Below, piece after piece: positions 12,501 through 28,066 of a stretch of DNA of 64,000 nt. The position numbers and the translations under genes are program-made. Positions within the stretch are counted from its first letter, which is position 1; every line of letters starts with the position of its first letter. The notes beneath the pieces were generated by a model, which worked only from the letters and a program-made list of their open reading frames with translations, was not told where the DNA came from and did no database searches. The DNA is from Pagrus major (taxonomy: Eukaryota > Chordata > Actinopteri > Spariformes > Sparidae), in assembly GCF_040436345.1 (NCBI RefSeq), contig NC_133218.1, positions 21,865,570-21,929,569 on the forward strand, read 5' to 3'.

Positions 12501-15500
12501 CTTCACAACAACTTCTACAATACAAAATTGCTGACTAACTATAGCTAATCACTTGTTCCAGTAATGTCAAAGCATTTATGATAAGCACTTTCCGCCTGCC
12601 TGAAGAAACTTTAGATGCAGAAATACTGTTAGGTTGTTTAAACACTAATCAAACAAAAATATTTTTTATGTTACACGTTAACGAGATTATAACCAATCAG
12701 AGCAGCTACATGTGGACAACTGGACCAGTAACTCCCCTCTGTCAGTCCCGGTCCCATATTAGATAAATGGCTGTGATTGGCCCAATGAGGACCAGATCAA
12801 ACGGAAATCTGTCTGAATGGGAGAGGGGGGCCAGATGCATCTGCCAGAACAAATGAGCTCGCCAGATTCGTTTGGTTCCCAGGATACAAGAGACGAACAC
12901 TGCCATATATACAGATCCATGCTGCCGTTTAATGTTCAGCATTTCCTTTTTGCATGTCTGTAAACATACACACTCATATGGATACACCTCTTATCAACAG
13001 TTAGAGACGCTCTGTTACAGTCCAAGAGTGCTTCACAGTGTCTGATATAAAATCGGTACCTCTCAGCCCGTCCTCTACTGTGACCTGTGCACAACGTCCA
13101 CACAAGTGCGTATTTACCAACAGCCTGAGCACAAACACAGAGTCTGTCACTGTAATCCCAGTGTACTTTTACAAGAGGATTCCATTCACACATCCAGCAG
13201 CAGCTTATGCAGGTCTTTGGGTTTTAACAACACCGTTTCTAAGACTGAGGAGTGCTGACATGAACTGTATCTGTGCGACTTAAAGAGAGCAGTTTACAAT
13301 GCTAATCCTACGCCAATAGAAATATAGACAATTTGACTCATGGATGTTATACATACATGCTTCCTTTACACTGTATTTTTCTTCTTATGAAAGTAACAAG
13401 ACAGCAGTATGAGTAAAAATATGACATACAGTAATTTGAAGTATACCTTGTACGACTAGACTATGACTTGCACAATGTGTATTATTTTATTAAGGTCAAA
13501 ACGAGGGATGAGTCATGAGTTTGAATATTCATACAGTTGTTAAATAAGAAAAGTCTGAATAGTTCATGCGACTATGTTTTTGTCTGAAAAAATATACTTT
13601 CCATCATTTTCCCCCTCGATTTTACTGCCACCTGCAAATAATGCGATACCTCTAGATGCTGCGATGATCTTCCAATAATCGTTCAATAGTTCCCGATGAC
13701 TATCGAATAGCATTTTAGCTTAGCCAAGTTAGTCGAAGGTTTATGCGTAAGTTAAAGAAAATACATACATAAAAAACACTTAAGCTCGGAGCTTTTCATT
13801 TCCTGTCCTTTGTCCATGTTCTACTTGATGCAATAAAGACTTTGTGCCGTGTATGAAAATAGAAGGACGGAGACACTGAGTCTCGTCCATGACCAGTACA
13901 AACATCAGGGTACAAATATAAAAAGTACACTGACCACCAGAAGGAGCATAAGTATGAATGCTCACTTGCTGCTGGCTTATGAATGATTTATCATCAGTGA
14001 TGCTGCAAGATTTTAGAAAGATATATTGAGCCATGCAAGCCAGTGGATTAGACACAGTCTGGCTGCAAACAGAAGTTAGTTTCACTTTTCAGTGCCTCTG
14101 GAGAAATATGGAGAAACTCAAAAACAGGCTGGAGTGCGCTCACACAACGCGCACCCAAAGTGACCCCTTCAGTGCGAACAACAGACACTGCCGGCATCTT
14201 AAAGCACAAAAATAAAGCAATAACAAGACACATCAGACTGCAGTGAGAGGTGATGTTTATGAATATTACATGAGACTTCAGCCCAAAATAGAGATTCTCC
14301 CTCCTGCCCTGGATTTAAGAGGTCATTGGCAAAGCTTTACAGATTACCTCATCCCAGAATCCCAGCATGTGTAAATGTCATAGTCTAGTTGTAGAAAAAA
14401 ACATCAGTTGATTCATTGATTATTGTGTCAACAGAAAAGTATGTTCTTATGGTTCGATATAAAAACATGATTAAATTACAGCAGATAAAATTAGTTATTG
14501 ATCAAAAATGTATAATTAAAGAGAAAGGTGTTTGTTGCAGCTCTGAAGCCTAAAATCATACTGAAGAACATCATTAAAAGACCTTGAAAACAGCAGGTAG
14601 CAGTTAGATGGAGCTGTTTTGGACGTTTCAATCATATTATTTTCATCAGCAGTTTGTCCAGTTATGAGAGGAGCTTAAAATGTTTAATTTAAATTAATAT
14701 AAATCTAAAAGAACTTAAATGCTGAGTTACTAAATGGACCTTGTGGTGATCTGTTGTCTCAACAGCTGCTACCGATGAACAACCCCAAGTGCAGAGAACT
14801 GAGCTGAGCGAACCCCGTCTGCTGATGAAAATAATGTTACATGACTGAAAGCTCCAGAACAGCCACCTAATGGACCTTGTCATGAAACTGTTTTCTCATC
14901 ATTAGACGTGGTTTTAGACAGCAAGCTGTTGCCATGGCTGCCTCTGTCTGTTGTCTATGTACACATGACGACAGTAGCAAGGAGAGAGGGCGGCTGCGGT
15001 CCCCTGAACAGTTTCTGACTTCTCCAATATTTTCATAGGAGAAGGGAAGGATAGTAAGACACTGTTTAATTTTGTGTACAACTGCTCAGTGAACCACATT
15101 GTCTCGCTCAATATACGTCACCAACACCAACATGGCCGTCACCTCGTTACAGAAAAAGTATGAAAAAGGCGGAAATCACAACAAGTTTATATTATACCAT
15201 AGCCAGCTACGGTTATGTGAAAAAACAGTTGAGCAAGCTAATATACGGGACCAGCGCTACAAGGTTTCAGTTATGGTTTTGTTGTGCGTTAAGCGAGATG
15301 TCACTTATGCGACTGTCGAGTGTGCGTCTCTACAATTAAATTCTTTCATTCTTATACTTGATTAGTTTTATGACAACCTGCACATTTTTCCAGTTGAAAA
15401 AGCATCTTTTAAATTGAGAAACACCATATTTGTTATTCATGGCAAAATTCCAATGGGATCAAAAAATGATTGTCACTCGCCATTGACTTATGTATGTATA

Positions 15501-18500
15501 TACATGGTCCCATGGTGGCCTGCCAGAAAGTGAGGACCTCTCTATTGCTAACCATTTCCTCTATCCATGCGTGTGATGTGATGATACTACATGGATAGCA
15601 AGAGGACTACCAGCATGTTGTGTAAACACCTTAACAGAGCAAAAGAATATAAGATGCATATTATCAGTATTCTGCAGTCACAGTTTATGCACACCGTGCC
15701 ATAACACAGTAATAAGGTGACATAGCATTGTGATTTTAGGTTTTTAAAAATATTATATCTTCTTATCAACACCTACAAGAACTATAACAATACTATGAAA
15801 TGATCTGAGCAGCCATCGCAATTCAGTCCTCTACAGCATATAGTTCAGATTAACTTCATTGCAAAGCCTCATATTACAGTGTTTTCCACCTAAGAGGACA
15901 TTGAGACGGGATTATTTTGTCAAAATACTGTTTTCAAGGTCCAGAATTAACATTCATGCTCATTTTTTTTCTAAGCTTGTAGACACCAGTTTAACTACCT
16001 TCTTGATGGAGTTATGGAGGGTAATGGAGCTACCAGGGTACATCACCCTGTTACCTCAGAGGTATCATGTAGTGACAGATCTTCAGATGGAGAACACAAT
16101 TGCTTCCTCTTAGTGAGGACTACAGGGACCACAGCAGGCGTGTTTCATCCCCATCGTGACACTTCTACCAAAGCAGCGAGCAAGCTCTCTCTCGCACACA
16201 CACACGATCCCACCACAGATTTCCTGTCCTCCTCTACCCAGGTGGATCTCACTAGAGAAAAATGCCTGACTATGAAATCCTCTTTAACTGCTTTATATCA
16301 TGTGGGACTGTGCTCTGACCAAAATGTTACCAGAGTTCTGATGAGATGCCTTTTGATCCTGGGATTTGCCTTTGTTCTACCTTTCAGTTCATCGGGCGAC
16401 AGTGGTGCATCCAAAATAGCTCCACTGACGCTTCCTCTTTCCATTTATATCCTCAGACCTCTTCAAAGAAGCTTTTACCTAGCCAGTATGTTAGTCATTT
16501 GCTTTACTTTCCATATAAACTCACTCACTAAGTCCACCATGGCACAGGTGGTAAAAAATAAAAGTTAGAGTGAAAGACAAAGAAGCGGAAACTAAAGGAG
16601 ACAGGTGAACAAGGCATGGAGAAGCATGGGGCAGAGAGGCTGGAAGAAAAGGGGGCCGAAAGACAAAAGGAGAAAGACCATAATGCAAAGGGACAAAGGA
16701 CAGAGGGACATTGTCAGTGTATGGCTCAGAGGTCGTCCTGACTGCTTCGTAATGCCTGACTGTTCAGCTGGAAGTGATGGCAGCCGATGACCGTGCATCA
16801 TTCTGCTCACGGACCCCCCCTGTTCCTACTTCAGGGGACAAGTGGTGACAAGAGGTGCATGACACATCCTACTTGATCTAGACAACCTCAATGACACACC
16901 CTAAGAGAAGAATAATACGAATAAGTAATACGCTGGCTGGCTAAAAAACATCCTTGCAAACGTCCAAGGAGAAAGAAAAGAAAACAAGTAAACATATCAA
17001 AGCTTTTTATTTACTAGTTGAACTCTGTAAGCCCTTTGGAAGCCACCTGGGCAGACGAGGATACGACTTGAAATCTGTGGCGAGATCAAGACTCTGATTA
17101 GGCCAGACGGGCCTGACAGATGGACAGACCAGATTAGGCATATAGACATGTATCAAACAAGGCGGGACAACGCTCTTGTCCGAGTGCTGCTGTCTGACCC
17201 CTGTGGAGAGGAGGGCGACAGGCAGGCCAACGGCTGGTTTCAAAAAGCAAGGCTGCTCCCATGTGTAATACATACATCAATACAAACTTACGAGCTGGTT
17301 AAAACTCAATGAATGCACAGAGATCTGCTGTGAACACATGACTCGTTTTATACATTTATATAAGCCTATAATGACAAACACAGGGAGAGTGTCTGTGCTA
17401 ATTAACTTAATTAGCTGTTCGTGTGGCTCCATCTATTTCAAGTAAATACACACCTAAGCTGTACTGAAGAGATCCAACAAATAGTTAACAGTGAAACTTG
17501 ACTGGCAGGGTCAAAGACTACTCTCTGGGATTCGCAGCTTCACGTTAACTGGGTAAGACGCAGCTTGTTCTAAATATTCACCGGTCAGAAATGGGAGATT
17601 TTAGATTTAAGAAGCTTCCACGTTTAACACAAAAATTTGTGGCCATTTCCAATATACATTTCAGAGTTTACAAGATGCACTTGAATGCATCATGAAGTCC
17701 CTGTACGTATGTGTGTGAAACTCCAACACAGACGTACAGTACAGGACCAAAACAGCACATCTGTATGACACCAAAATACGGCAGAGAATCAGGATAGTTT
17801 ACCCACCAGTGTGGTGGATATTCTCCCAAGATTTACTTGGACCTGACGAGTGTTAATTTGCATCTATGGGACAAGGAATATATTAAAACATTGATCTCTG
17901 GATTATATGAATCAATATTGGATTATTCAAACGAAGATCAATTTGAATTGGAAAATTGATTTTATAAACCGAGCCTTCATGGAGCTACTACAGGTAATCT
18001 TGTACTTTGGTAATCTTGCATTTATCGTCATGTTATTATTTCCTGGTAATGCGGTTGCCAGCAGGGACCTTTAAAAACCTAGTCGATAAAAAGTCTTGCT
18101 GCTACACCTGATTGTAGACATGGCCACAACTTTTCCAATCCAAGAAACTTCCCATCCTTGCAATCCTTTTGGTAACTAGCTCTCAAATCTTACATGAAAA
18201 AAGGCAGTATATAGTATATCCAGAATAGCAATGTGTAGTCATAAATAATTTGATTGTTAAGTCAGTTTGATTGGAACAGAGGACATAATACGGGGTTGCT
18301 CGGGGTGCTTCAGTGGGCGAAGACACACATCGACCGATTTCACTTGCAGTGTCAGTCACTTTTTATCTTCCAGACAGTACACTACAGTATAATGTTGTTA
18401 CATCATATTAAGACAACTGAAATGCCTCATTATGTAACAGTAGAAAACGTTCATGCTGACAGAGAAATCTGCCGAACGGGGGCAAGAAAAGAAAGGAATA

Positions 18501-21500
18501 AATTGGGATCTTTGTCAGACAAAAGTGGATCCCCTCTGCTGTGTCCTTCTCTATTTGTGGGATGGCAGTGATGGATTCCATCTTGTCAGCCCCCAGTGAG
18601 CCATCGTGACAGTCGGGAGTCACCAGAGGCCCAAAACGTGTGACTCACAGACTCTAAAAGTCATTGCTGCTCCGCGTCTGACTCTGACCGGAGACTATGA
18701 GTCTCTGATAGGCCTCTGTTACCATCACTGCCGCCAACAGGCTCTTTAGGCAGCCATTACCAGACCCAGGGTTACACCATTACATGAATCCAGACCGAAG
18801 CTGCAGTCAGACTCAAAGAGGATGCAGCTGGAGAGTCAAACTTTTATATCGGCGGTACAGTTTCACGACTAAGAAAGAGAAAGGGGGAAGACTAATAAAA
18901 GACAACATCGTGGACAGAGCAGCGGCACGTTTGCAACAAGCTGTAACAAGAAGCTACAGATAGTTTGGTGTACACCTTATCAACTCTTACGTTAATATAG
19001 ATTCAAATCTTTCAGTGCCGGTGTCCAATTTAATATCTGAGTTTTGGTAACAAATTATGGCACATTTTTATTCCAGCACCAAGGAATATAAAGTCCTTGT
19101 ACATGAAAATATACTTGGCAATAAACCTGTTTCTGATCAGATAAATGTGCCAAGAATAAAGTCTAAACTAAGAGAAACAGTAATTTTGATCATGATATAT
19201 GAAGAATAAGAAAACAAGACTAAGAATCTTATCAAGTATTCACTGCCAATTTTCAATGATTGACAGGTTGCATTGCTTGATTTTACAACACATTTGGGTC
19301 ATTAATCATCAAGTATTGATGCTTGAAAGAGTACTTATAGTCTTAGTCTTGGCACATGCAGAAGACTTTTTAAAAAAAGGTTAAAGGTTCATTTATTTTT
19401 CAGCACCAGGGTTGCAAAACGAAACTGAGTTTAGGTCCCTTAATGCTACTTAAGAGAAACAAAACAAGCAATTTTATAGAGTGGAGTGCAGATGATGACT
19501 TGAGCAGTTTCACAGCCAGAAGAAAGAAGCCGCTCCGTAGAAAGATACATCGAAATGTACAATTTGCATGCAAAAAGCTTTGGCCGTGTGTGTTTGGCAA
19601 CCTCTCTGTTGTTGTTTTCTGTCTGCTTAACCATGCTAGCCTAGTCCCTTTACAGTGAAAACAAATGAGAATCCAAAAACCCTCATCATTATCTTGATCC
19701 TCTCTGTGGGAGCACCTGGGTTTCTCAGTAAATTATAGCAACACTGAACACAGAGTGCTGGAGAGGGACCATGTTGATGTATAATTAATGTTGGATATGA
19801 CTCTAAAAAATCATCAACTCTTCTGGTGCAACTTAATGCTCCAGAGTGCTTCTATTGACAATCTGTACAACATTTTGTTTTTAGGTATGAGCAGTACTCA
19901 CAGGGTCGTTCCAATACCGACATCAGTATCAGAAATGCCTCCGGTACAGCCTAAAATGCTGAAATCCATATCGGCAAGTACACAAGTCGATGAACCAATC
20001 TGATAACATGGAAGTTATTCATTAGAGACAGGACCCGGCTTCACAAAGTCGGTAAATGGTATTATTAAATCTCTAAAAACTGACATTGTGACTTCTGTTT
20101 TCTGCTTTATTGTATCATTACGAAGTAAAGGTTTATTGCACAGTGTAATGGATATAGAATAATGAAACCACTGATGTTTACACTGGTTCCATACAAACCT
20201 CCCTGTCAATATACAATTTTATCTGCCACCGGGCACGCAGTCACCCGGGAAAAGGAAGGTTAACTGGCGATCCATCTCTATTATAGACTGAATGATTGAA
20301 TAAGCCCATGTTTTTTTTTTAAATGTGTCTTAAATGTGTTTTATATGTGAATCCTGTGTATTGTTGAGCCTTGTCAAAGGAGAATTTCAGTCACTGTTTG
20401 GACAGACAATCAAGTTTATCTATTCAATTCTATTTTGTCGTGTGTTGTTGATATTTGTGACTCGGAGGAAAACGGAAACTATCCTGTTGTCTTTGCAACA
20501 GCAGTGCCAACAATAATGTCACTTGGAAAAATGTTTCTGTTGCCACGTTAACTAAACAAGTGTCAAACACAAAGCTCACACCGGCCCAAAAACAAAAACA
20601 TATCTCTGAGTGAATGGAAGCACAGAACTATTGACATACAGTATGTTTTAGCCACTAGCTTCTATGCTATATTAATGGTATGTCAGAATAATGAGGCTGT
20701 TAACACTTGATATGTTACAAAACACACAACAGTACCAAATAACACATTAAGGAAACACAAAAGCAAGATATATACAATGGACAATATTTTTTTACCCATT
20801 ATTCTGCCTGTGGATGCTAGCATTATGTGGAACTCGCTCGTTACAATCACTGGCTGGCAACTCAACGCAAAACCTAGGAAAAATAAGACGTCAAAATCCT
20901 AGTAAACTCCCTATGGATGGATGACGCATTGTATTTTTTCCCTGATAATGCTACACTGTCAACAGGAGGAGAGCTAGTTAGCTGTTAGCTGTTAGCAGAT
21001 GGTGGGCAGCAGAGTCCCACAATTTGTTTGGCGAAGGGAGCTAACAGCTCTGAAGCTAGTAGCTTACAGCTAATAGAGCTAACAGGCTGCTTAATGTGAC
21101 AACGCAATATAAATGCTCTAAATTACTTCAGTTGAGTACCGTGTGGAGGTAAAAGTTCTTTAAATGGGAATACTTTTAAATAACAAGTTAAGATGATGAT
21201 AACAAAGTCAAGAAGAAGTCAACTTTGCAGGACAGTTCTGGTGTGGAAGTCCGGGGTATTAAAATTTCCAAAAAAAACCTGTTTAGCATTACATTATAGC
21301 GACTCAACAAAGCAAATAATATTATTATTGAATATTATCATAAAAAAAAAATCTCATAAATATTATTTCAAATTAGACCCGAAAAGTTAGACCCAAACAC
21401 ACAGACACACTCAGACTGGCACAGACACCCACAGACACCCACACACACGCACCAACAAACACGTCAACACACACCCACAGGATGCTAGGAGAGCGGGTGG

Positions 21501-22109
21501 GGGTAAGGGGGGGGGAGCCACGAGTCAATAAACCCTGTGTAATCTGTTCCCTTTAGTGGCATAAACCATCTGAGAGGAGATTACAACCGTTCTGCCAAAG
21601 TAAGAACATGCGAGTTCCTAATGGACAGAAACACTGAACAGAAACAAACACACACACACACACATACACAAACACGTGTGTGCACCTTCGCATATACTCT
21701 ATAAAGAACTGTGGAGAGTTAAGAGTAGTGTGCTCCAAGACTGCCATGAAGTCATGACTCGTGTTTTTAAGATCCGGCTGCATGACTTTAATACAAAAAG
21801 GCTCTTTTTGACTTTAGGGACAGCGAGACAGAGAGATACTGAGAGTGAAGGAGAAAAAAAGAGAGTATATTTCTGCATGTTTTTCAGAAAAGTACTGATT
21901 ATCATGACAGGCCCACCGTGGACTTGGGCTCCTGCTGAGGTAACCGATGCGCGGCATTGTCAGTTTGTGTGAGATTACGCATCATGGCCTCCATGAGTGG
22001 AACTGGAAGAGTGGAGGGGGTCAGAGAGGAGTTGTTGAATGTGTGTGTTCCTCTGAAAAGCTGGAAGGGAGGACGTGTGGACAGGCAAATCAGAGGGCAG
22101 AGGGGCTAC

Positions 22110-22111
<2 letters not shown>

Positions 22112-22178
<67 letters not shown>

Positions 22179-22180
22179 GT
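22112..22180. repeat. (TG)n microsatellite, about 34 units
   Basis: TG dinucleotides with one CG interruption near the right end, followed by a G run. It is long enough to be highly variable between individuals. Confidence 0.95.
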
Positions 22181-22799
22181 TGGGGGGAAGAAGGGACGCT
22201 GACTTTATGCATCATTAAGCAGGTGGACTGAGAACACCAGGCAGAGCTGTCACTGTGGAGGGGAGCAGAGCAGACATCTGGCACACAATACAGGACGATA
22301 CACCCACATGTTAGGAAGAGCCAGTTTAAACACACGTCATCGGGCTAATTATTATTTATGGATCATCTCAAACTAATTACAGTGCAGTTGTTGTTACAGA
22401 CCACTGTGTGTTTTGTATAATAACAATCTGTTTCATGAAGTAAACAGAGTCCTATAACAGAGAGCCTTCTGTTTGTTTTTGACGTGACGGCTGTTAATCA
22501 GTGCCTTCATCCGACCTCTATTAATCTAAGAATAAGACAATACTCAGATTATTACAGCTAAACACTTTAGTCAAGTAATCTCACATCAAGGTTGTAATCG
22601 GATCAAACATAACTTGATTAGCAATGCTGGATTAATCTGGCTTTACACCTGAATCAAGAAGGTTGGTGACTCCTAACTGACAATGTGGCAGATTAAAGGC
22701 TCATTTTGCTCAACGTCAGATACGTATACAAATACAGACGGAGCCCTCTGTTCGTACCCTGCATTCAATTTTTCCGTATTTGCTTTTGGATGTCGACGA

Positions 22800-23010
22800 A
22801 ACTGAGCAGTACCACCAGAAATTGTTGGTGGCAGTGTAGCCAAAATTTCTCTCTCTCCCTCTCTCAACCCAACCGGTCGAGGCAGACGGCCGCCCATCAT
22901 TGAGTGTGGTTCTGCTCCGAGGTCTCTGCCTGTTAAAAGGCAGTCTTTTTCCTGCCATTGTCGCCAAGTGCTTGCTCAACGGGGAGATGTTGGGTCTCTG
23001 TAAATAAATT
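22800..23010 (+). repeat. Dispersed fish repeat (SINE/LINE-like fragment)
   Basis: The stretch runs from the CT-rich ctctctctccctctctcaac through ccggtcgaggcagacggccg to gttgggtctctgtaaa. I recognise this wording from memory as a repeat scattered through many fish genomes and transcript ends. I cannot assign a named family without a repeat library. The boundaries are approximate. Confidence 0.5.
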
Positions 23011-24929
23011 AATCAAGGAGTGTGGTTTAGACCTGCTCAATTTGGCGGACATCCGAAAGAACTGGAAAATCTCATCGGTAAAGTGTCACTGATGTATTTA
23101 ATGGCTCCACAGACCATCGCCGTCTACAGCGTGCCTCTGCTTTTCCCTCTATTTCAACAGGTAAATTATCACCTGTTGTCCTGTTGTGATGTTTGTTGTT
23201 GCCGGTAACTCTTGACTCTGAGCTGCCCTCTAGTGGATGTAATGCTTAACATTCAAGTCAATGTAAAGGAAATATGTGGGAAGCTATTTTGTTTCACTAT
23301 CTGAACGGTGCAGCTGTGAGGAACGTATGAAATTGTTACATTTGATCATCATGTCGAGAATTGGGTTTGAAATTTCTGGTGGTCATCATGTTTGTATACA
23401 GAAACAACTAATTATCACTGGGCTTCTATCATTGCCCATGTATAAAATGTAAAATACATAAATGTGTTGCATATCAAATGCATTTGTCATGCAGTGAAAT
23501 AAATTGTAATCAGATCTCGATTGTTTGTTGCCTTGCTCATGCACTGAGCTGCTCTTTAAATATGATGAATGGATGGGAGCAGACGTTTATCACGATGGTT
23601 GAGTGTTTTTGGAAGATCATATAACCGTCTGGCGCACAACCACGTCCTCATCTAAAATCCTCATCTGCTGCTAGAAAAACATTGATGTCTCCCTTCTGTC
23701 TCCTTGTTTGGTTTCAGGAACAACTACACCGTCTCCCCTGGTGCTGTTAAACTTAACCGTACTTAAATCATCTTGCGCCTGCATTTTTTTTGCTGTAACT
23801 GTTATCACAGCCAAAGCTCATGTTGTGTCTTGGATTCCACCATCAGCATTAAATTCTGCATTATCTCGTGCACCACAGCTCTTGACTTAAACTTATGGCA
23901 TGGATCGAAGGACCACCAACGTATACTGGCATTCACACAACAACAGGGGGGGCTAATCTGACGAGATTGATCATGAAGACGTCCACAATCTATTTTACAG
24001 GCAAATCATACAGATTGTGGTATTTTATGTCCTCTTACTTCTGTGTCCTAACTACACAGACCCTCATTGACTAATGGAGCCTTGCCAAAAAAGAACTATG
24101 TCTAATGCAATATTGTTTTAATGGTACAAATGGAGAAATTAATTGGATTTCAAGTCTGGCTAGAGTCTACAGAGCATTTCAAAACTGAGAAAAATGACGA
24201 CAGTTTAGATCGTCAATCATGATTGCGTTTAAATAAATCGTAATATATATTTTTGGCCAGATCGCCTACCCCCTAACCAATTCAGTTCATCAGCTTCTGA
24301 GAACAAGATATATTCAATTTTGATCTTAGTATCCATCTTATTCCTATGCCATGATACCTTGTGCATATTATGCATGCAACTTCCAGCCCATCTTGACCAG
24401 AAGCAGTGTTTTCCATGGTAAAAGGGCGGGAATCCTCATTCCTAGAGCAATTAGTACGACTCATTCATTAATGAAAATCTAGGTATGCAACTTTGTAGAG
24501 TAAATACTATAGCACCATTATTATTGCTAAGCCCACTTAGCTAATGCTTCTAAAGGCATTGCATCAGCTATTATGATACTTTTCTACTTACGCTAGTTCT
24601 GCTGAGCACCCATAATAGTTTATTCAACAATCTCTCAAATAAACATCGTCATCCTTTCTTATCGTTTACTGTTTATTGCTCGTCTTTTTTCTTTTGGTGT
24701 TTTAGTGTTGTTGGGGAGTTAAAAAATGCCATTATCGATACGCAGGCCAATATACACACCTTTTTTGCAACAATCCCTCAAATGTGGTTATCAAACGTTG
24801 TGATAAAGATATGCAATGGAAGCAGGATATTTTACAGTAAACTTTATGACATCAGTACACTGAAACGGCTAACTTTACTATGAATTTAATAATTATAAAT
24901 CACTCCAATCTCCATCTTTATCCCTAAAA

Positions 24930-25005
24930 ATGAATGTTTTTATATCGGTGCATACGGTGATATCTGTAATAGGCCAATATCGGCCGATAATATCAGGCAA
25001 CCGCT
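24930..25005. repeat. hAT-like element fragment
   Basis: This contains repeated atatcgg / ggccgat words (atatcggtgc, ggccaatatcggccgata), a hallmark of inverted-repeat hAT-derived MITEs in fish. I could not define both ends or a target duplication. Confidence 0.3.
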
Positions 25006-26833
25006 ATTCAGTTGAGTTATTTTTTGTGTTAAAACTAAGAAACTACAGCTAAATAAGGCTAACCATAGGCAGTTATAAGAACTACATTGATATGAGCTAA
25101 ATCCCTCGAGCATTTATTTACTCCAGAATATTCCTACTCCCGTTGGCTCAAAGGTCACTGTGCATCTGGATATAAACCAGGCGAACAAACAACGCACGTG
25201 ACCCCGTATTATTAGCTTTAGAGTATCACCTCGATCTGGGTATTATTCACAGTATTCAGAGTTACTTGTGTGCATGCAAGCCTACTGATCCTGGGCTCTG
25301 ACTTCACACTGAATAAAGACAAACATGGCATGCAAGTGAATGCATGGGGTGACTTCATGAAACACACACTGCAGGCACACGCTGGCTCAGCTTCCCTTCG
25401 TTAAAGTGGCTGTCGGAGGCGATATAGTAATCCTGTTTTAATGGCCGTGCCCCTTCCCCCACCATGAAGTGATGGCCCCAGACATACCGCCGCGCCTCTC
25501 TTAAGGGAGAAGTGTCAAAACCAAGTCACCACTGTGTCCTTCGCAAAACATTTGACAACAGTCACGAGCTAAAGAGGAGAAAACCGATCCTTTCCCCCTG
25601 TGTGATGACTTCTGATTCAGTCAGGTGTGTTTCTACAGTGCATGTGAAGTTATAGAGCCATTTGTTCCTACATACAGGACCAACTCCCCTGGAACCATCT
25701 CAGACATTCATTACAATAAACCAGTGTTTGTCTTCCCACTGTAAAGTAATGCCAATCTGCAAGGATTATACCTCGTGTTTAATGTTATCTATGTGGATTA
25801 CAGAAGAAGAAGAACTGAATGTGCCCTTTGTATGAATAATGAGAGCCTATAATTAGACTCCACACTACCCTGCTGTGTAATGCTTTTTTTGATTTTCCAT
25901 TTTATACTAATGAGGCTCCAAATATCAATGAGCAAAAGGAACAGGTTTACAGTTTACCTTATATGACCTAATAATCCTAATCCGGTATGATAGCATCTGT
26001 CATGTTGTCAAAAGCCAGATAAGATTATATACATTAATATCACCCTTTGGCCCCTGATGTCAAGCAACAAATGCCCCAAACGATTGGTCAATTAAAGGGT
26101 TAGTCAGCTGACATGGAATCAATTGATATGATAAAAATTTAAGATATTCAAGAGATTTATAACGCAATAAGACCAAACATTTTGTGTTTCCAGCTTCTAA
26201 AATGTAAGGATGTTCTCGGTTTTATATATTGTAGAGGCTGCAATCAGGTTTTTTAAATGTTTTGATTAATCTGACTATTAATCTCGATAAACTGACTTGT
26301 TGTTTGATGCGTAGAATGTCAAGAAATAGTAGAAAATGCCCATCACAAGTTTCTACGCCCTGATGTGTTGTCTTCAAATGTCTTGTTTTGTCTTACCAAC
26401 AGTCCCAAAACCCCAAAATATGTAGTTTTAAACATATCAGACAAAAAACCTCAGGCAAAACCTCAAAACTCCCAAAAAAACTCCAACCAGGGACTGCTGC
26501 AACTGTAACTGTTCTCAGAAGATTTTCTAATGACAATTAAACCAATTGGGTCTATGTAATTGTAAAGTGAACACATTTTTGGTTTAAGGCTGTCACGACA
26601 TCAGATTTTCACTACATGATTATTGTGGCCAACTGAAATCACGATAACGATACTATTGTTATATTTATAGAACATTTGAAAAAAGAAAAATGCTATTAGT
26701 TAAATTCATCCTTAACTTTGTTAACTGTGTGCTTACGTGTCTCTTTTTTGGCAAATACATTTTAGCCAATACAAGTGTAATGGAGAGAGAGACTGTGTAC
26801 AAAAATACATTATACATAATAAATAGTAAAAAG

Positions 26834-27857
26834 TAGGGATAGACTGATATCAGGGTATTTTTTTTGATTAACAATATCGGTGTGATTTTTGTCAGCTTGC
26901 CAGTAAAATAAATTAATTCAAAAATGCACTACTGTGGCTCTGATGCAGCATCATTTCTCAGTCCGTAGTCAGCACTCTGCAGTCTCTGATTGGTTACAGG
27001 AATCAATAGAAAGAAAAGTAATAGCCTATCAACACTGAATAATCTGAATCTGCAAAGAAACTAGTAACTAAAGTTTACAAATAAATGTAGTGGAGAGGAA
27101 GTATAAAGTAACAGAAAACAGTTATACTCAAGGAAGTACCTCAACATTGCACTTAAGCACAGTGCCTGAGTAAATTGTGCTACTGGTTATTCGTATTTTT
27201 ACTGCAAATGCATAACGGTTGGTTAGACAAAGAAAACGTTTTGAAGATGTCACCCTGGATTCTGGAAACTTGTGATGGCTATTTTTAAAGTTTTTACAGC
27301 ATTTTTTGCTTCATTAGATAGCCAACAGATTGCAGGAAATGAGTGGACAAGGAGATGACAAATGACATGCAACAAAGGTCCTCAGCTGGACTCAAACTGG
27401 ACTCATTACAGTGCGTGACCTGCGCCTTAGACCCTGCCAGGATGCCTAGTGAGAGATGACCATTTTTCAACATTTTCTAGTGTTTTCTAGATCAATTGAT
27501 TTGTTAATTAGCTTGAAATTGATCAACAGTTGGATTTAAAGCGAAACAATCATTGTTTGCAGTACAACCTCCGATGATAACAGATATTTCCAAATGCTAA
27601 GAAATAATTAAATAAGGGTAGCAGCATATAAGGTAGAGAGCAGCTAAGTTAGATGGGTAAAGAAAATGGGTAGTCCGATTATTGGGGCCGATATTCAGCA
27701 TTTTTTTTGTACTCAAGAACAGCACTTGAGTAAATTATTTCATCACTGGTGGTTTGACATCCTGACACAGAGTTTCACTGGTAGCTACGGAAAACGAATA
27801 TCGGTCCCAAATATCGGTTTTCAGTCACCTTGATTTCTAATGATCGGTATCGTCCCT
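26834..27857. mobile_element. Possible hAT-like MITE, degraded
   Basis: The left end reads tagggatagactgatatcag. The right end, read in reverse complement, begins agggacgataccgatca. The two share only an imperfect terminal inverted repeat, and atatcgg words recur inside near both ends. I found no clear 8-bp target duplication and no transposase. It may be two older fragments side by side. Confidence 0.3.
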
Positions 27858-28044
27858 GAAAAAAAGCCATATGGGCCTAGTAAAGAGCAGACTTTGATAT
27901 GAATTAAACTAGGTTGAAACACAGACATACTGTATGAGCAGCCAATGATAATGAACCACTTAGCATCAGTCCCTGCGCACGGTGATCTAAACGCAGGCGG
28001 CACGAAGCTACTGAATAAGTGATCAGTGGATAAATCAGCCGACA

Positions 28045-28066
28045 TTTTTTTTTTTTTTTTTTTTTT
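28045..28066. repeat. Poly(T) run
   Basis: Twenty-two T on the + strand at the left edge of the GC-rich region. Confidence 0.9.

Noticed and set aside
16014..16568. 184-codon open frame on the + strand
   Set aside because: Composition is not protein-like, no supporting splice sites, promoter or recognisable motif; long chance frames are expected in 64 kb.
17007..17273. Minus-strand frame with a strong acceptor (ctctccacag) near 17,210
   Set aside because: No usable donor follows before the in-frame stop, so no exon could be defined.
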